Positions 53,454-63,509 are shown, counted from the first letter of the stretch. The stretch: 64,000 nt of DNA from Kitasatospora cinereorecta (GCF_024172095.1 NZ_JAMZDX010000004.1:496001-560000), one strand, 5' to 3'. Numbers and translations are program-made. The notes: generated by a model not told the origin, from the letters alone.

Positions 53454-56257
53454 TCGCGATGATCCTGGCCCAACTGCTGCGCCGACGCGGCCGCACCTTC
53501 GCCCTGGCCGCCGGGATCCTGGTCGCGGCGACCAGCTTCACGCTGCTCACCTCGGCGGTCACCACCAGCCGGGCGGAGACCGTGGGCACGGTCCGGGCCA
53601 ACGTCCGCTCCGCCTACGACCTGCTGATCCGGCCGCCCGGCGCCACGACGCCGCTGGAGCAGCAGCACGGGCAGGTCGAGTCCAATTTCCTGTCCGGCAT
53701 CTTCGGCGGGATCTCGATGGCGCAGTACCAGCGGATCAAGGACCTGCCCGGGGTGGACGTCGCCGCGCCGGTCGCCAATATCGGCTACCTGCAGATCAAC
53801 AGCCACCTCACCCTGGACGTCTCCGCCTTCCTCGACAGCGGCGCCCGCAACCAGGTGCTCCGGATCCGGCCCGTGCTGAGCACCGGCCTGGGCAGCTATC
53901 CCCTGGCCGACCAGTACCTCTACCTGACGCGCGACCCGATCGCCACGGTGAACGCCCAGCGGCAGGGCGGTCTCGAGCCCCAACTCCAGTTGCAGCGCAC
54001 CGGCGCCAAGGACTACGCCGTCTGCTGGTACTTCAACTGGGACCACACCGGCCAGCCGGGCGGCCCGTACACCAATGTGGACCCGTTCGAGCTCCACCCC
54101 CTTGGACCGACGGCCTTCACCCCGGACGACCGCACCCGCCTCACCTGCGAATCCGGCCAGGACAAGGCCTCCGTCGTCCTCCCGATCGCCTACCCCGTCC
54201 TGCTGTCGGCGATCGACCCGACCGCGGAGAGCCGGCTGGTCGGCCTCGACTCGGCGGTCACCTCCGGCCGGATGCTCAACGAGAACGATGCCCCGCGCAC
54301 CACGACGGGGAGCTCCACCGGCGGCTTCGACCAGCCGGAGGTCACCGTCCCGGTGCTGCTCAGCGCCCGCGCGATGAGCGCCGGGACAATCGCCGCCGAC
54401 ATCCAGCGCCTGAACGCCGCAGACCCGTCGGCCCTGCCCGACCAACTGAACAGCCCCGCCGCGCACGCCTACGTCGAAGGCCTTCCGGGAACCACCGTCG
54501 GCACGGTGCACACGGACCTCGCATCGGGGTTCCAGAACCTCGACACCTCCTCCGCATCGTCCTCCGGCACCTACTGGACCGTCGGTCCGGTCGACTACCG
54601 CACCACCCCGGAGGGCCTGGTCGCCCTCACCCGCCCCGCACAGTCGACCGACGTCTGGCAGAGCAACAGCACCACCGGCGGCTGGGTCCGGCTGGTACCC
54701 GAGGAGAACACCGGCACCCAGTTCCGCTCGGTCACCCGCCGTCCGCCCTCGGACTGCCGCGGCGTCCTGGGACGCTGCGTCACGGTGGAATCCAACAGGA
54801 CTCCCTCCCCCGCGCTCGACTTCGTCGGCCGCTACGACACCGCCAAACTGCGGACCTTCTCCGCGCTCAGCAGCGTCCCGCTGGAGACGTACCAGTCCCC
54901 CGCCGTCACCGGTGCCGACGCGGCGAGCCGCACCGCACTCGGCGGCAATCCGCTGCTGCCCGACCGCAACCTCGGCGGCTACACCAGCCAGCCGCCGACG
55001 CTGCTGACCACGCTCTCCTCCCTCTCCGCCTTCACCGGCAGCCGCCTCACCCCCGACGCCCAGGCGACCGCGCCGATCAGCGCCGTCCGGATCCGCGTCG
55101 CCGGGGTGACCGGCGTCGACGCGGCCTCGCAGGCCCGGGTCAACGCCGTGGCCGCGGCGATCCGCGACGCGTACCCCTCGCTGGATGTGGACGTGACGGT
55201 GGGAAGCTCGCCGGTCCCACAGACGATCGTGCTGCCCGGCGGCGTGCGGGTGGTCGAGGACTGGACCACGAAGGGCGTCGCGCTGCGGATCCTTTCCGCG
55301 GTGGACGCGAAGAGCGCGGTGCTGTTCGTTCTGGTGCTGGTGGTCTGCGCACTGTTCCTCGGCCAGGCAGCGCTGGCGTCGGTCCGGTCCCGGCGCACCG
55401 AGATCGGCACGCTGCGCTGCGTCGGCTGGAGCGCGGGCGAGGTGTTCCAACTGGTCCTGGGTGAGCTGCTGGTGATCGGCACGGCGGCGGGAGCCGCCGG
55501 AGCCCTGCTGGCCTACGCGCTCGCCGCCGCCTTCGGCCTGCACGCCTCGGCTGCGAAGGCCGCGCTGGTGCTCCCCACAGCCGTGCTGCTCGCGCTGCTG
55601 GCCGGACTGCCGCCGGCCTGGCGGGCCACCCGTCTCGGCCCGCTGGACGCGGTCAACCCGCCGGTCGCGGCAGTCCGCCGGGCCCGCGCGGTCCGCTCGG
55701 TCCCCGGCCTGGCCGCGCGCAACCTGCTGCGCGTGCCCGGCCGCAGCCTCCTCGGCGCGGCGGGCCTCGCACTGGGCGTGGCAGCGTTCACCGTGCTGCT
55801 GGGCGTCACCCTGGCCTTCCACGGCGAGGTGGCCGGCTCCCTGCTGGGCGACGCGGTGGTCGCCCGGGCCCGGGCGGTGGACTTCGCGAGCGTCGCGCTC
55901 TCACTCCTTCTCGGGGCGGCGGGCGCGGTCGACGTCCTGGTCCTCTCCCAGCGAGAACGCGCGGCAGATCTCGCGGTGCTGCGCGCCTGCGGCTGGAGCA
56001 GTCACGAGCTGACGCGGCTGGCGCTGACGGAGGGTGTCTGCCTCTCCACGTTCGGCGGAGCGCTGGGCGCCGGCGCGGGGCTCACGGTTCTGGCGAACCT
56101 GGGCTCAGGACTGCTCGCCGGGCGAGCACTTGCCCTGACGGGAGCAGGCCTGCTGGCAACGGCGGCGGGCGTAGCGCTGGTGTGCTGCGCTCTGCTCCTC
56201 CCGATCCGGGCGCTGTCGCGCCTGGCTCCGGCCGGACTGCTCGCAGCGGACGGATAG
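53450..56257 (+). CDS. FtsX-like ABC permease
   Basis: A 935-aa membrane protein with an N-terminal helix, a large extracytoplasmic domain (about 45-620), then two FtsX-like helix sets (VLVVCALFLGQAALASVRSRRTEIGTLRCVGWSAGEV and a second near SLLLGAAGAVDVLVLSQRERAADLAVLRACGWSSHEL). GTG 53450 overlaps the ATPase stop. Paired with it as an exporter or signalling complex, controlled by the divergent PadR. Confidence 0.9.
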
Positions 56258-56300
56258 ATCTAGACCTGCCAGGCGGCGCACGGAGCTCTGTTTGCTCAAC

Positions 56301-56336
56301 CGTCCCTGCGGGATGCCACCCCATCCCGTAGGGACG
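56301..56336. terminator. Bidirectional terminator between FtsX and RpiR genes
   Basis: CGTCCCTGCGGGATG (56301-56315) and CATCCCGTAGGGACG (56322-56336) form a 15-bp stem with one G-T type mismatch and a 6-nt loop. Lies between convergent genes. The rest of the 238-bp gap shows nothing else clear. Confidence 0.75.
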
Positions 56337-56495
56337 AAGCACGAACCCCCGTCAACGCGTGTCGAGCCCCCGGCTTGTGCTCTTCACCGCAGGGCTCAAT
56401 TACCTTGCACGGCGGGCCCTGCCCTGATCCCCGAACCGGGCGCTCACCGTGCTGCCCGGCGGGTGAGACCGCCGTACTGCCTCGGCTGCGGGAGC

Positions 56496-57383
56496 TCAGT
56501 AGAACCCGGCGCGCTTGGCGATGTCCTCGCCTCGCTGCATGTGCCGGTGCCCGTCCTCGCCGAGGGTCTCGAGTATCCCGGCGATCACCGTCTCGGTGAC
56601 CGCGAGGGTCGGGACGAGGCTGTCGTACGGGGAGGGCGCCCCGACCTGGCTGGGCAGCACGACCTCCGCATGGGCGGCAACCGGGGAGAGCCAGGTGTCC
56701 GTGAAGAGGACCACCCGGCCGCCCTGCTCCTGGACGAGCTCCGCCATGGTCACCTTGTCCGGCTCGTAGCGCCGGTAGTCGAACACCACCAGGACATCAC
56801 GGCGGCCGAACGCGCCGAGCACGGCCGCCCGCTCGACATCGCGGTCGGGTAGGAGGCGGACGTCGTCCCGTAGCTGCATCAGGTGCAGGCCGAGGTACTG
56901 GGCGAGGAGACCGGTGAAGCGCCCCCCGACGAGAGTGATCCGCCGTTTGCGGTCGGCCAGCAGCTGGATCGCACGCTCGACGTCATGCGGCGGCATCCCG
57001 GTGAGGGTGCGGCCGACCGCCTGCGTGAACACCGTCGAGGCGCGCGCCAGGAGCCCTGCCCCACCGACCCCGCCGGGCGCGCCGTCGCTCTCGCCCGGGT
57101 CCACCGCCGCGCCGGCCGTGTACAGCGACAGCGGGGAGGCGTTGCGCTCCTCCAGTTCGGTGCGCAACGCGGCCTGGAAGTCGGGGAATCCGCGGTACCC
57201 GAGCCGTCCGACGAACCGCAGAACCGTGGGAGCGCTGACGACTGCGCGCTCGGCGAGGGTGGCGACCGTCTCGAAGCCCGAGGCCGGCCAGTTGGCGAGC
57301 AGTACCCGGCCGACCTTCCGTTCGGCGGGGCTGCATTCGCCGAGCCTGGTACGGATCTGCTCGGCGATCGGGGCGGCCGGCAT
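56496..57383 (-). CDS. MurR/RpiR-family transcriptional regulator
   Basis: A 295-aa regulator with an RpiR HTH (FETVATLAERAVVSAPTVLRFVGRLGYRGFPDFQ) and a SIS domain (ITLVGGRFTGLLAQYLGLHL; DVLVVFDYRRYEPD). SIS domains bind phosphosugars or other small ligands. It lies 124 nt after the M20 peptidase on the same strand, with AAAGGA before the ATG. It likely controls the importer operon and/or the divergent S51 hydrolase. Confidence 0.9.
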   Translation of the reverse strand: MPAAPIAEQIRTRLGECSPAERKVGRVLLANWPASGFETVATLAERAVVSAPTVLRFVGRLGYRGFPDFQAALRTELEERNASPLSLYTAGAAVDPGESDGAPGGVGGAGLLARASTVFTQAVGRTLTGMPPHDVERAIQLLADRKRRITLVGGRFTGLLAQYLGLHLMQLRDDVRLLPDRDVERAAVLGAFGRRDVLVVFDYRRYEPDKVTMAELVQEQGGRVVLFTDTWLSPVAAHAEVVLPSQVGAPSPYDSLVPTLAVTETVIAGILETLGEDGHRHMQRGEDIAKRAGFY

Positions 57384-57507
57384 GTCGGGGGTCCTTTCGC
57401 GTGTCCTGTGCGAACGATATCCGGTCGTGGCTCGGGGCCGGGTGCGATGGTCGGAGCGCTCCCGGCCCCGGTGCCGTACGGCCTCGGTTCCGCACCGGTG
57501 CTGGAGA

Positions 57508-58749
57508 TCAGAACGACCGTCCCCCGCCGGTGCCGGACAACCGCCGGCCGAGCCGGGCGACGGTGGCGGCCAGCACGGCGATCCGGGCCGGCACGCCGGA
57601 GATGTCCAGCCACTCCTCCGGGGAGTGGTCCGCGCCGCCGACCGGTCCGAGGCCGTCCAGGGTCGGCACTCCGGCTCCGGCGATCAGGTTGGCGTCGCCG
57701 ACCCCGCCGGTGGCGGCGGCTCCGAGGTCGATCCCGAGCTCGGCGGCCGCGGTGCGGGCGACGGAGTACATCGTCCTGGCGGCGGGCGTGTCCTCCATCG
57801 GCGGGCAGCGGGAGAGCTCGGTGACGGTCGTCCTGGTGCCGGACACGACGCTGTGGGCCGCGAGCGTGTGTACGGCTTGGGCCGCCAGGTTCAGGCCTTC
57901 GGTGGTGCTCGCGCGGACCTCGACCCACAGCTCGGCCTCCGGGCAGACGATGTTGGCCCGCGTACCGGCCCGCACCACGCCGACGTTGACGGTCACACCG
58001 TCCCAGCGGCCGTTGAGATCCTGGAGGTCGACGACGAGGTACGCGGCGGCGAGGGCGGCGTTGGCTCCGCGCTCGGGCTCGATGCCGGAGTGGGCGGCGC
58101 GGCCGGTCACGGTGAGCTCGAAGTCGGCGACGCCCTTTCGTCCGATGACCAGGTCGCCGTTCTCCCGTGCGCACTCGAGAGCGAGGGCGATGTCCATCGT
58201 GGCGGCGATCCGTTCGGTGACGGGGCGGCTGGCCGGGGAGCCGATCTCCTCGTCGGGTGTGGCGAGCAGGACGATCTCGGCGTAGTCCTCCCAGCCGGCG
58301 CGCAGGAGGATCTCGACGGCGGTCAGGCCGGCCAGTAGCCCGCCCTTGTCGTCGCTCACGCCGGGTCCGTGGGCGGTGGTCCCGTCGATGCGGAACGGGC
58401 GCAGGGCCGCGGTTCCGTCCTCGAAGACGGTGTCCATGTGGCCGGCCAGCAGGATCCGCCGGCCGCCGTCGGCGGCCGTGAGGCGGCCGCTGCGGCGGGC
58501 CACCAGGACGTCCCCGACCGGCCGGCCGTGGACGGGGTCGGGCCGGATCCGCTCGACGGCGAGCCCGATGCCACGCAGTCGGGCCTCGAGCCGGTCGGCG
58601 ACCCGGTTGACGCCGGCCGGGCTGTGGGAGCCGGAGTCGATGGCCACCAGCTCGGCGAGGTCGGCCAGGTACCGGTCCGTCAGGTTCTCGGCGAGCGGCA
58701 GCAGAGCGGGGGCGCTGAAGGCGGCGGCCGGCCGGGCGGGGGCGCTCAC
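57508..58749 (-). CDS. M20-family metallopeptidase
   Basis: A 413-aa zinc peptidase of the M20 (carboxypeptidase G2/ArgE/DapE) group. Zinc site residues: H104, D106 (GHMDTVF), D133 (GPGVSDDKGG), E167/E168 (TPDEEIGS) and a C-terminal His (GADHSPEEWLDI). No signal peptide, so cytoplasmic. GTG 58749 overlaps the ATPase stop (GTGA). Operon with an amino-acid-type importer implies it splits imported dipeptides or acyl-amino acids; isopeptide substrates are an attractive option given the S51 gene next door. Confidence 0.88.
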   Translation of the reverse strand: MSAPARPAAAFSAPALLPLAENLTDRYLADLAELVAIDSGSHSPAGVNRVADRLEARLRGIGLAVERIRPDPVHGRPVGDVLVARRSGRLTAADGGRRILLAGHMDTVFEDGTAALRPFRIDGTTAHGPGVSDDKGGLLAGLTAVEILLRAGWEDYAEIVLLATPDEEIGSPASRPVTERIAATMDIALALECARENGDLVIGRKGVADFELTVTGRAAHSGIEPERGANAALAAAYLVVDLQDLNGRWDGVTVNVGVVRAGTRANIVCPEAELWVEVRASTTEGLNLAAQAVHTLAAHSVVSGTRTTVTELSRCPPMEDTPAARTMYSVARTAAAELGIDLGAAATGGVGDANLIAGAGVPTLDGLGPVGGADHSPEEWLDISGVPARIAVLAATVARLGRRLSGTGGGRSF

Positions 58750-59510
58750 AGGACCTTGCCCAGGAACGCCTTGGTACGCTCCTGCGTCGGTGCGACGAGG
58801 ACCTGCCGAGGAGCGCCGGACTCCACGACGACGCCCTCGTCCATGAAGACCGCGGTGTCGCCGACCTCGCGGGCGAAACCGGTCTCGTGGGTGACCACGA
58901 CCATCGTCATGCCGTCGGCGGCGAGGTCGCGCATCACGTCCAGGACGTCGCCGACCAGCTCGGGGTCGAGGGCCGAGGTCGGCTCGTCGAAGAGCATCAG
59001 CTTGGGCTTCATGGCCAGCGCACGGGCGATGGCCACACGCTGCTGCTGGCCTCCGGACAGCTGGGCCGGGTAGTGGTCGGCCCGGTCGGCGAGGCCGACG
59101 CGGTCCAGCAGGCGCCCGGCTTCGGCACGGGCTTCGGCGATGTTCACCCTCGCAACCCGCACCGGCGCCTCCATGACGTTCTGCAGGGCCGTGAGGTGCG
59201 GGAAGAGATTGAAGCGCTGGAACACCATGCCGATGTCGCGGCGGCGGGCCGCCACCTCGGCCTCGCGCAGCTCGTACAGCCGGTCGCCCGCCTGCCGGTG
59301 GCCCACCAGGTCGCCGTCGACGGCGAGGCGTCCCCCGTCGATCTTCTCCAGGTGGTTGATGCAGCGCAGGAAGGTGGACTTGCCCGAGCCGGACGGGCCG
59401 AGCAGGCAGCACACCTGACCTCGTTCGACGGTCAGGTCGACGCCCTTGAGGACCTCGAGCTTCCCGTACTGCTTGCGCACGCCCTGGGCGTGCACCATGG
59501 GGAGGGGCAT
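58746..59510 (-). CDS. Amino-acid-type ABC importer ATPase (GlnQ-like)
   Basis: A 254-aa ATPase: Walker A GPSGSGKSTFLRCINHLE, signature LSGGQQQ, Walker B LMLFDEPTSALDPE, H-loop THE. The THETGFAREVGD motif is the polar-amino-acid importer type. Four nt after the permease gene, overlapping M20. Confidence 0.93.
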   Translation of the reverse strand: MPLPMVHAQGVRKQYGKLEVLKGVDLTVERGQVCCLLGPSGSGKSTFLRCINHLEKIDGGRLAVDGDLVGHRQAGDRLYELREAEVAARRRDIGMVFQRFNLFPHLTALQNVMEAPVRVARVNIAEARAEAGRLLDRVGLADRADHYPAQLSGGQQQRVAIARALAMKPKLMLFDEPTSALDPELVGDVLDVMRDLAADGMTMVVVTHETGFAREVGDTAVFMDEGVVVESGAPRQVLVAPTQERTKAFLGKVL

Positions 59511-59514
59511 CGCC

Positions 59515-60510
59515 TCAGCCCTTCTGGTCGGTGGTGTTCCGGGAGCCGCCGAACGCCGGGAGCAGTCCTGCCGCTCCCGTGAACATCCGGCGCAGTGGGG
59601 AGACCTGGCCGGCGCGTGCGGTGCCGCGGCCGTAGCGCCGCTCCAGCCAGGCCTGCGGGACGCTCAGGACGGTGGTCAGCGCGAGGTACCAGAGCGCGGC
59701 GACGACCAGCATCGGGATGACCTGGTAGTTCTGCGCGTACACGTCCTGGATGTTGGACATCAGGTCGTGTGCGGCGATCACCGACACATAGGCGGTGGTC
59801 TTGAGCATGTTGATGGTCTCGTTGCCCATCGGGGGGATGATGACCTTCATTGCCTGGGGGAGCACGATCCGGCGCATCGTCAGGGCGGGCTTCATGCCCA
59901 GCGAGTACGCGGCCTCGGTCTGGCCGGGGTCCACCGACTGGATCCCGGCGCGGACGATCTCGGAGGCGTAGGCGGCCTCGTTGAGTCCGAGCGCGAGCAG
60001 CGCGGCGACGGTCGGGGTGAGCAGCGCGTTGGTGTCGAACTCGACGAAGGTGACCGTGGTGAACGGTATGCCGATCATCACGTGCTTGTAGAGCGCGGCC
60101 GCGTAGGCCCAGAAGATGATCTGCACCAGCAGCGGCGTACCGCGGAAGACCCAGACGAACAGCGCGGACAGGCCGTGCAGCACGGGGTTGGCGGAGAGCC
60201 GCATGACCGCGACGAGCGTGCCCAGGCCGAGGCCGACGGCCATCGCCGCGACGGTGAGCCAGACGGTGGTGACCAGGCCGTCGAAGACCAGGTCGGCGAG
60301 CAGGAAGTGCCCGACGACGTCCCAGTGCAGGTTCGGGTTCTTCGCGAGGGAGCCGATCAGGCCGACGAGGGCGAGGACCGCGAGGACGGCGGTCACCCGG
60401 CGGCCCCAGTGACGGACCGGAACGGCCGTGAGCTGCTGCGGTGCCGGGGCGCCGACCGGCCTGTCGGGACGGGCTGCCGCGGCGGCGGGCGGGTGGGTGG
60501 GGGTTGCCAT
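59515..60510 (-). CDS. Amino-acid-type ABC importer permease (HisM-like)
   Basis: A 331-aa permease with 5-6 helices, a polar amino acid permease signature (VFRGTPLLVQIIFWAYAAALY) and EAA loop (EAAYSLGMKPALTMRRIVLPQAMKVIIPP). N-terminal 35 residues are Pro/Ala-rich. One base separates it from the binding-protein stop. Only one permease gene, so the transmembrane part is probably a homodimer. Confidence 0.92.
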   Translation of the reverse strand: MATPTHPPAAAAARPDRPVGAPAPQQLTAVPVRHWGRRVTAVLAVLALVGLIGSLAKNPNLHWDVVGHFLLADLVFDGLVTTVWLTVAAMAVGLGLGTLVAVMRLSANPVLHGLSALFVWVFRGTPLLVQIIFWAYAAALYKHVMIGIPFTTVTFVEFDTNALLTPTVAALLALGLNEAAYASEIVRAGIQSVDPGQTEAAYSLGMKPALTMRRIVLPQAMKVIIPPMGNETINMLKTTAYVSVIAAHDLMSNIQDVYAQNYQVIPMLVVAALWYLALTTVLSVPQAWLERRYGRGTARAGQVSPLRRMFTGAAGLLPAFGGSRNTTDQKG

Positions 60511-60511
60511 G

Positions 60512-61477
60512 TCAGTCCACCGCGCCGTTCCTGACGGCCCGCTCGACCGCGATGGAGGCGACGCCGTACTTGTCGTAGATCTTGGCGACGGTGCCGTCGT
60601 CGATGAGCTGCTGGAGCGCCGTCTGCACGGCGTCGGTGAGCCGGGGCAGGGCCTTGCTGATCGCGATGCCGTTCGGCGAGGCGTTGTATCCGGCGGCGGC
60701 GGCCGGGTCGTCGACCACCTCGAAGGCGGTGCCGTCGTCCGCGACCCTCGCGGTCCAGCCCGCGGCTGGCTTGGTCAGGACGTCGGCGACGACCTTGCCG
60801 GAGCGCAGGACGAGTTGGGCGTCGGAGTCCTTGGGGAAGGCCTGCACCTCGATGGCGCCCCGGCCGGCGGACCTGCAGGCGTCCTGGTGCCGGTCGAGGA
60901 GCTTCTGCTGGTTGGTGCCGGTCTCGACGGCGACCTTCCTCCCGCACAGGTCGTCCAGCGTGACGATCTTCTCGGGGTTGCCCTTGGCGACCATGAGGCC
61001 GGTTCCGGAGGCGGAGTAGTCGACGAAGTCGACGACCTGCTCGCGCTCCTTGTTGTCGGTGAGGGCGCTGATCGCCGCGTCGTACTTGCCGGCCTGGATG
61101 GCGGGCACGATGCCGTCGAACTTCTGTGCCTGGAACTCGAATCGCACGCCGAGCCGCGCGCCTATGGCCTGGCCGAGCTCGTAGTCGAGACCGGTCATCC
61201 CGGTCTTTCCCTCGCTCTGGTACATCTCGAACGGCGGGTAGGGCACGTCGCTGGCCACCCGCACCTTGCCGGCCTTCCGCACGGCATCCGGGAGGGCCGC
61301 GTTGAGCACCGGGTCGGGCCTGATCTCGACACCGGCGACGACCACCGGGCCGGTGGCCGAGGGTGCGGACGGCGCGGTGGAGCTGCCGCCGCCGCTCCCG
61401 CACGCGGCCGTGCCCAGGCCGACGCCGAGGGCGAGTGCCGCCGCAGCGGCGAATCTGCCGGAGTTCTTGTTCTTCAT
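60512..61477 (-). CDS. Amino-acid-type binding lipoprotein
   Basis: A 321-aa family 3 solute-binding protein. Lipoprotein signal MKNKNSGRFAAAAALALGVG ending LGTAAC (lipobox Cys). Mature domain: VRVASDVPYPPFEMY, FDGIVPAIQAGKYDAAISALTDNKER and Arg/Asp ligand-type sequence. It binds amino acids, opines or dipeptides. First gene of the importer operon, divergent from the S51 gene over 341 bp. Confidence 0.93.
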   Translation of the reverse strand: MKNKNSGRFAAAAALALGVGLGTAACGSGGGSSTAPSAPSATGPVVVAGVEIRPDPVLNAALPDAVRKAGKVRVASDVPYPPFEMYQSEGKTGMTGLDYELGQAIGARLGVRFEFQAQKFDGIVPAIQAGKYDAAISALTDNKEREQVVDFVDYSASGTGLMVAKGNPEKIVTLDDLCGRKVAVETGTNQQKLLDRHQDACRSAGRGAIEVQAFPKDSDAQLVLRSGKVVADVLTKPAAGWTARVADDGTAFEVVDDPAAAAGYNASPNGIAISKALPRLTDAVQTALQQLIDDGTVAKIYDKYGVASIAVERAVRNGAVD

Positions 61478-61818
61478 GGTCGCAACCTCTTCCGGGCTGG
61501 CGTGTCCGGCCCGTCGGGCCGGCCCATCGAGCTGAAGCGAAAGTTACACATCGAGCAGACAAATATCCAGATGTAACGAGCAGTACAGGTCTGCAACGAC
61601 ACGGCCATGGGGTCGACATGACCGCTTCGAGACCCGTCGGTCACTCAGAGTAACGATTCACTTGAAATCAGAGTTACATCTACCGGTCGAGCCAACCCAT
61701 CTGTATGTTCCGTTCCCATGGCTCGGAGGAGCCCGCGGCGACTCGGCGGGCCCGGCCCCACGTTCGTGCACCGCTCCTACCGCTCGGCCGCCCTCGGCCG
61801 TTCCCCCACGGAGGACGC
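61478..61818. promoter_or_regulatory. Divergent control region of importer and S51 hydrolase
   Basis: 341 bp without a gene. Four GTTAC/GTAAC copies: GTTACA 61543-61548, TGTAAC 61572-61577, GTAAC 61650-61654 and GTTACA 61673-61678, arranged as two inverted pairs. A CCGGCCCG T CGGGCCGG palindrome (61506-61522) lies in the importer leader. Promoter boxes were not resolved by eye. RpiR is the natural candidate to bind here. Confidence 0.5.
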
Positions 61819-63102
61819 ATGTCCGCTCACCGCTCGCCCGTCGGCCGCCGCACTCTGGCGGCCCTCGCCGGCGCCGCACTCACCACCGGCGCCTTACTAC
61901 CCACCGGTACCGCCCACGCGGCCGAACCGATCAACGGCGGCCTGGTGCTGGCCGGCGGCGCGCTCGCCGACACCGACTCCGCTGTCTACGGCAGCTTCCT
62001 CAACCTCGCTGGGGGTGCCTCCCACGCGAGAATCGGCGTGATCACCGCGGCGTCCGACGTACCGGCCGACGACCCGAACGCCGACGACCCGGCCACCTGC
62101 AGCAACTCGGTCTGCAACGGCAACTACTACGTCCACCTGCTGAAGAACACGTACCACGCGGCCGACGCGCAGTGGATCCCGATCGACCTGGACCACATCT
62201 CCAACAACTCCAGCCAAACGGTCGTCGACCAGATCAACTCGCTCAACGGCTTCTTCTTCGGCGGCGGAGACCAGAGCCGCCTGGTCCAGACCCTCCTGAA
62301 GAGCGACAACAGCGACTCCCCCGCCCTCGCCGCAATCCGCGCCAGGTTCACCGCGGGCGCCGCCATCATGGGCACCAGTGCGGGCACGACCATCGCCAAC
62401 GGCCGAGACATGGTCACCGGCGGCGAGAGCTGGGACAGCCTGCGCTACGGCTCACACACCAGCACCAGCGGCGGCCACCCCGACGACCTCAGCTACCGCC
62501 CCCAGGGCGGCTTCAACTTCTTCACCTCCGGCCTGCTCGACACCCACTTCGCCACACGCGGCCGCGAGGGCCGCATCACCCGCCTCGCCGCCGACACCGG
62601 GCACAACCGCGCGTTCGGCATCGACGAGGACACCGCGCTCGTCGTCACCAACCCCGGCTCGGCGAACGAGACCGACAAGGTCGTCGGCACCCACGGCGTC
62701 TCGATCCTCGACCTGCGCACCGACACGGTCGGCACGCACAGCGGCTACTGGTCGATCGACAACGTCAAGTGGTCCTACCTGACCGACGGTGACACCTACA
62801 ACCCCGCCACCTGGACCGCCACCAGCACCAAACCCACCTTTGCGCCGACCGGCGGCACCGTCGGCAGCCGCTGGAGCGACGTCTTCTCCTCGCCCAACTC
62901 CCGCGCCGACCACCCCTACCGGCTGGTCGACATGGCCACCGAACTCGTCAACGCGGGCCGCAGCACCCACCAGTACGGCATCAGCTACGAGAGCGGCCCC
63001 ACCTTCGAGGCCGACCTCACCAAGGGCACCGGCTACCGGGCGTGGAAGAGCGGGTCCGCCGTCTCCTTCGCCGACCTGACCACCCACCTGTACGTCCACT
63101 AG
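61819..63102 (+). CDS. Secreted cyanophycinase-family (S51) peptidase
   Basis: A 427-aa protein with a signal peptide (MSAHRSPVGRRTLAALAGAA, cleavage after THA or AHA). S51 pattern: GGLVLAGGALADTDS, FFFGGGDQSRLV and the nucleophile motif IMGTSAGTTIANG, then C-terminal GFNFFTSGLLDTHFATRGREGRI. Cyanophycinases are Ser hydrolases that cut cyanophycin into beta-Asp-Arg dipeptides; the family also has other substrates. ATG 61819 is set by GGAGGA. Codon 26 is TTA. Divergent from a dipeptide/amino-acid importer operon with an M20 peptidase, which suggests extracellular degradation and uptake. Confidence 0.87.
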   Translation: MSAHRSPVGRRTLAALAGAALTTGALLPTGTAHAAEPINGGLVLAGGALADTDSAVYGSFLNLAGGASHARIGVITAASDVPADDPNADDPATCSNSVCNGNYYVHLLKNTYHAADAQWIPIDLDHISNNSSQTVVDQINSLNGFFFGGGDQSRLVQTLLKSDNSDSPALAAIRARFTAGAAIMGTSAGTTIANGRDMVTGGESWDSLRYGSHTSTSGGHPDDLSYRPQGGFNFFTSGLLDTHFATRGREGRITRLAADTGHNRAFGIDEDTALVVTNPGSANETDKVVGTHGVSILDLRTDTVGTHSGYWSIDNVKWSYLTDGDTYNPATWTATSTKPTFAPTGGTVGSRWSDVFSSPNSRADHPYRLVDMATELVNAGRSTHQYGISYESGPTFEADLTKGTGYRAWKSGSAVSFADLTTHLYVH

Positions 63103-63165
63103 ATTCCGCAGCAATCTCCCGCGCCATACCGGGAGGCCCTGATCGGAAATCCCTGCGAACCCGGA

Positions 63166-63201
63166 TCGCATTTCCGTGTCCCCTTGCCAGGGGAAATGCG
63201 A
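63166..63201 (+). terminator. Hairpin after the S51 gene
   Basis: TCGCATTTCC (63166-63175) pairs with GGAAATGCGA (63192-63201), with an inner CCCC/GGGG hairpin as an alternative. 64 nt after the S51 stop. Confidence 0.6.
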
Positions 63202-63413
63202 GCCGCTCTCCGCGGAATGCCGGCTGCTTCACACGCATGCCCGGGTCGCACTGTGGCGATGGCCCACATGGACACCAACACCGTTGTGTCTCACGGTAGT
63301 TGGCCGACTCCTGCGGACACCCGCGCAGCCTTGTCGCGCCTTCCTGCGCCCGCCGCGTGCGGAATCAATGGAGCTTCTGCGCGCACGTGAGGCTTGCAGA
63401 AATAGTTTTCACC

Positions 63414-63465
63414 GGGGGCTGTCGGAGTCGAACCGGCGGTGCTTGAATAGCCGCCACCAACCCCC
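63414..63465 (+). ncRNA. Structured leader of NlpC/P60 gene, unassigned
   Basis: GGGGGCT (63414-63420) can pair with AACCCCC (63459-63465) around two inner hairpins: GTCGG/CCGGC with a 7-nt loop (63421-63437), and GGCGG/CCGCC (63435-63439 with 63451-63455), which partly compete. On the minus strand it mimics part of a tRNA (T-loop TTCGACT), but the length is only 52 nt. c-di-AMP (ydaO) riboswitches often precede such genes, but the conserved motifs are not recognised. Low confidence. Confidence 0.35.
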
Positions 63466-63509
63466 CTTCCACTCCTGCCACTTGTGGCACACGAGATCAA
63501 GGATGAGCT

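Larger units (their letters stand above)
63103..63509. other. 407-bp intergenic region before the NlpC/P60 gene
   Basis: No gene seen. It contains the S51 terminator hairpin (63166-63201), the NlpC/P60 promoter and a structured leader (63414-63465). Nothing else is clear. Confidence 0.5.

Noticed and set aside
63414..63465. tRNA or tmRNA end on the minus strand
   Set aside because: T-loop-like TTCGACT and an acceptor-like stem are present, but total length is 52 nt, with no D-arm and a mismatched T-stem.
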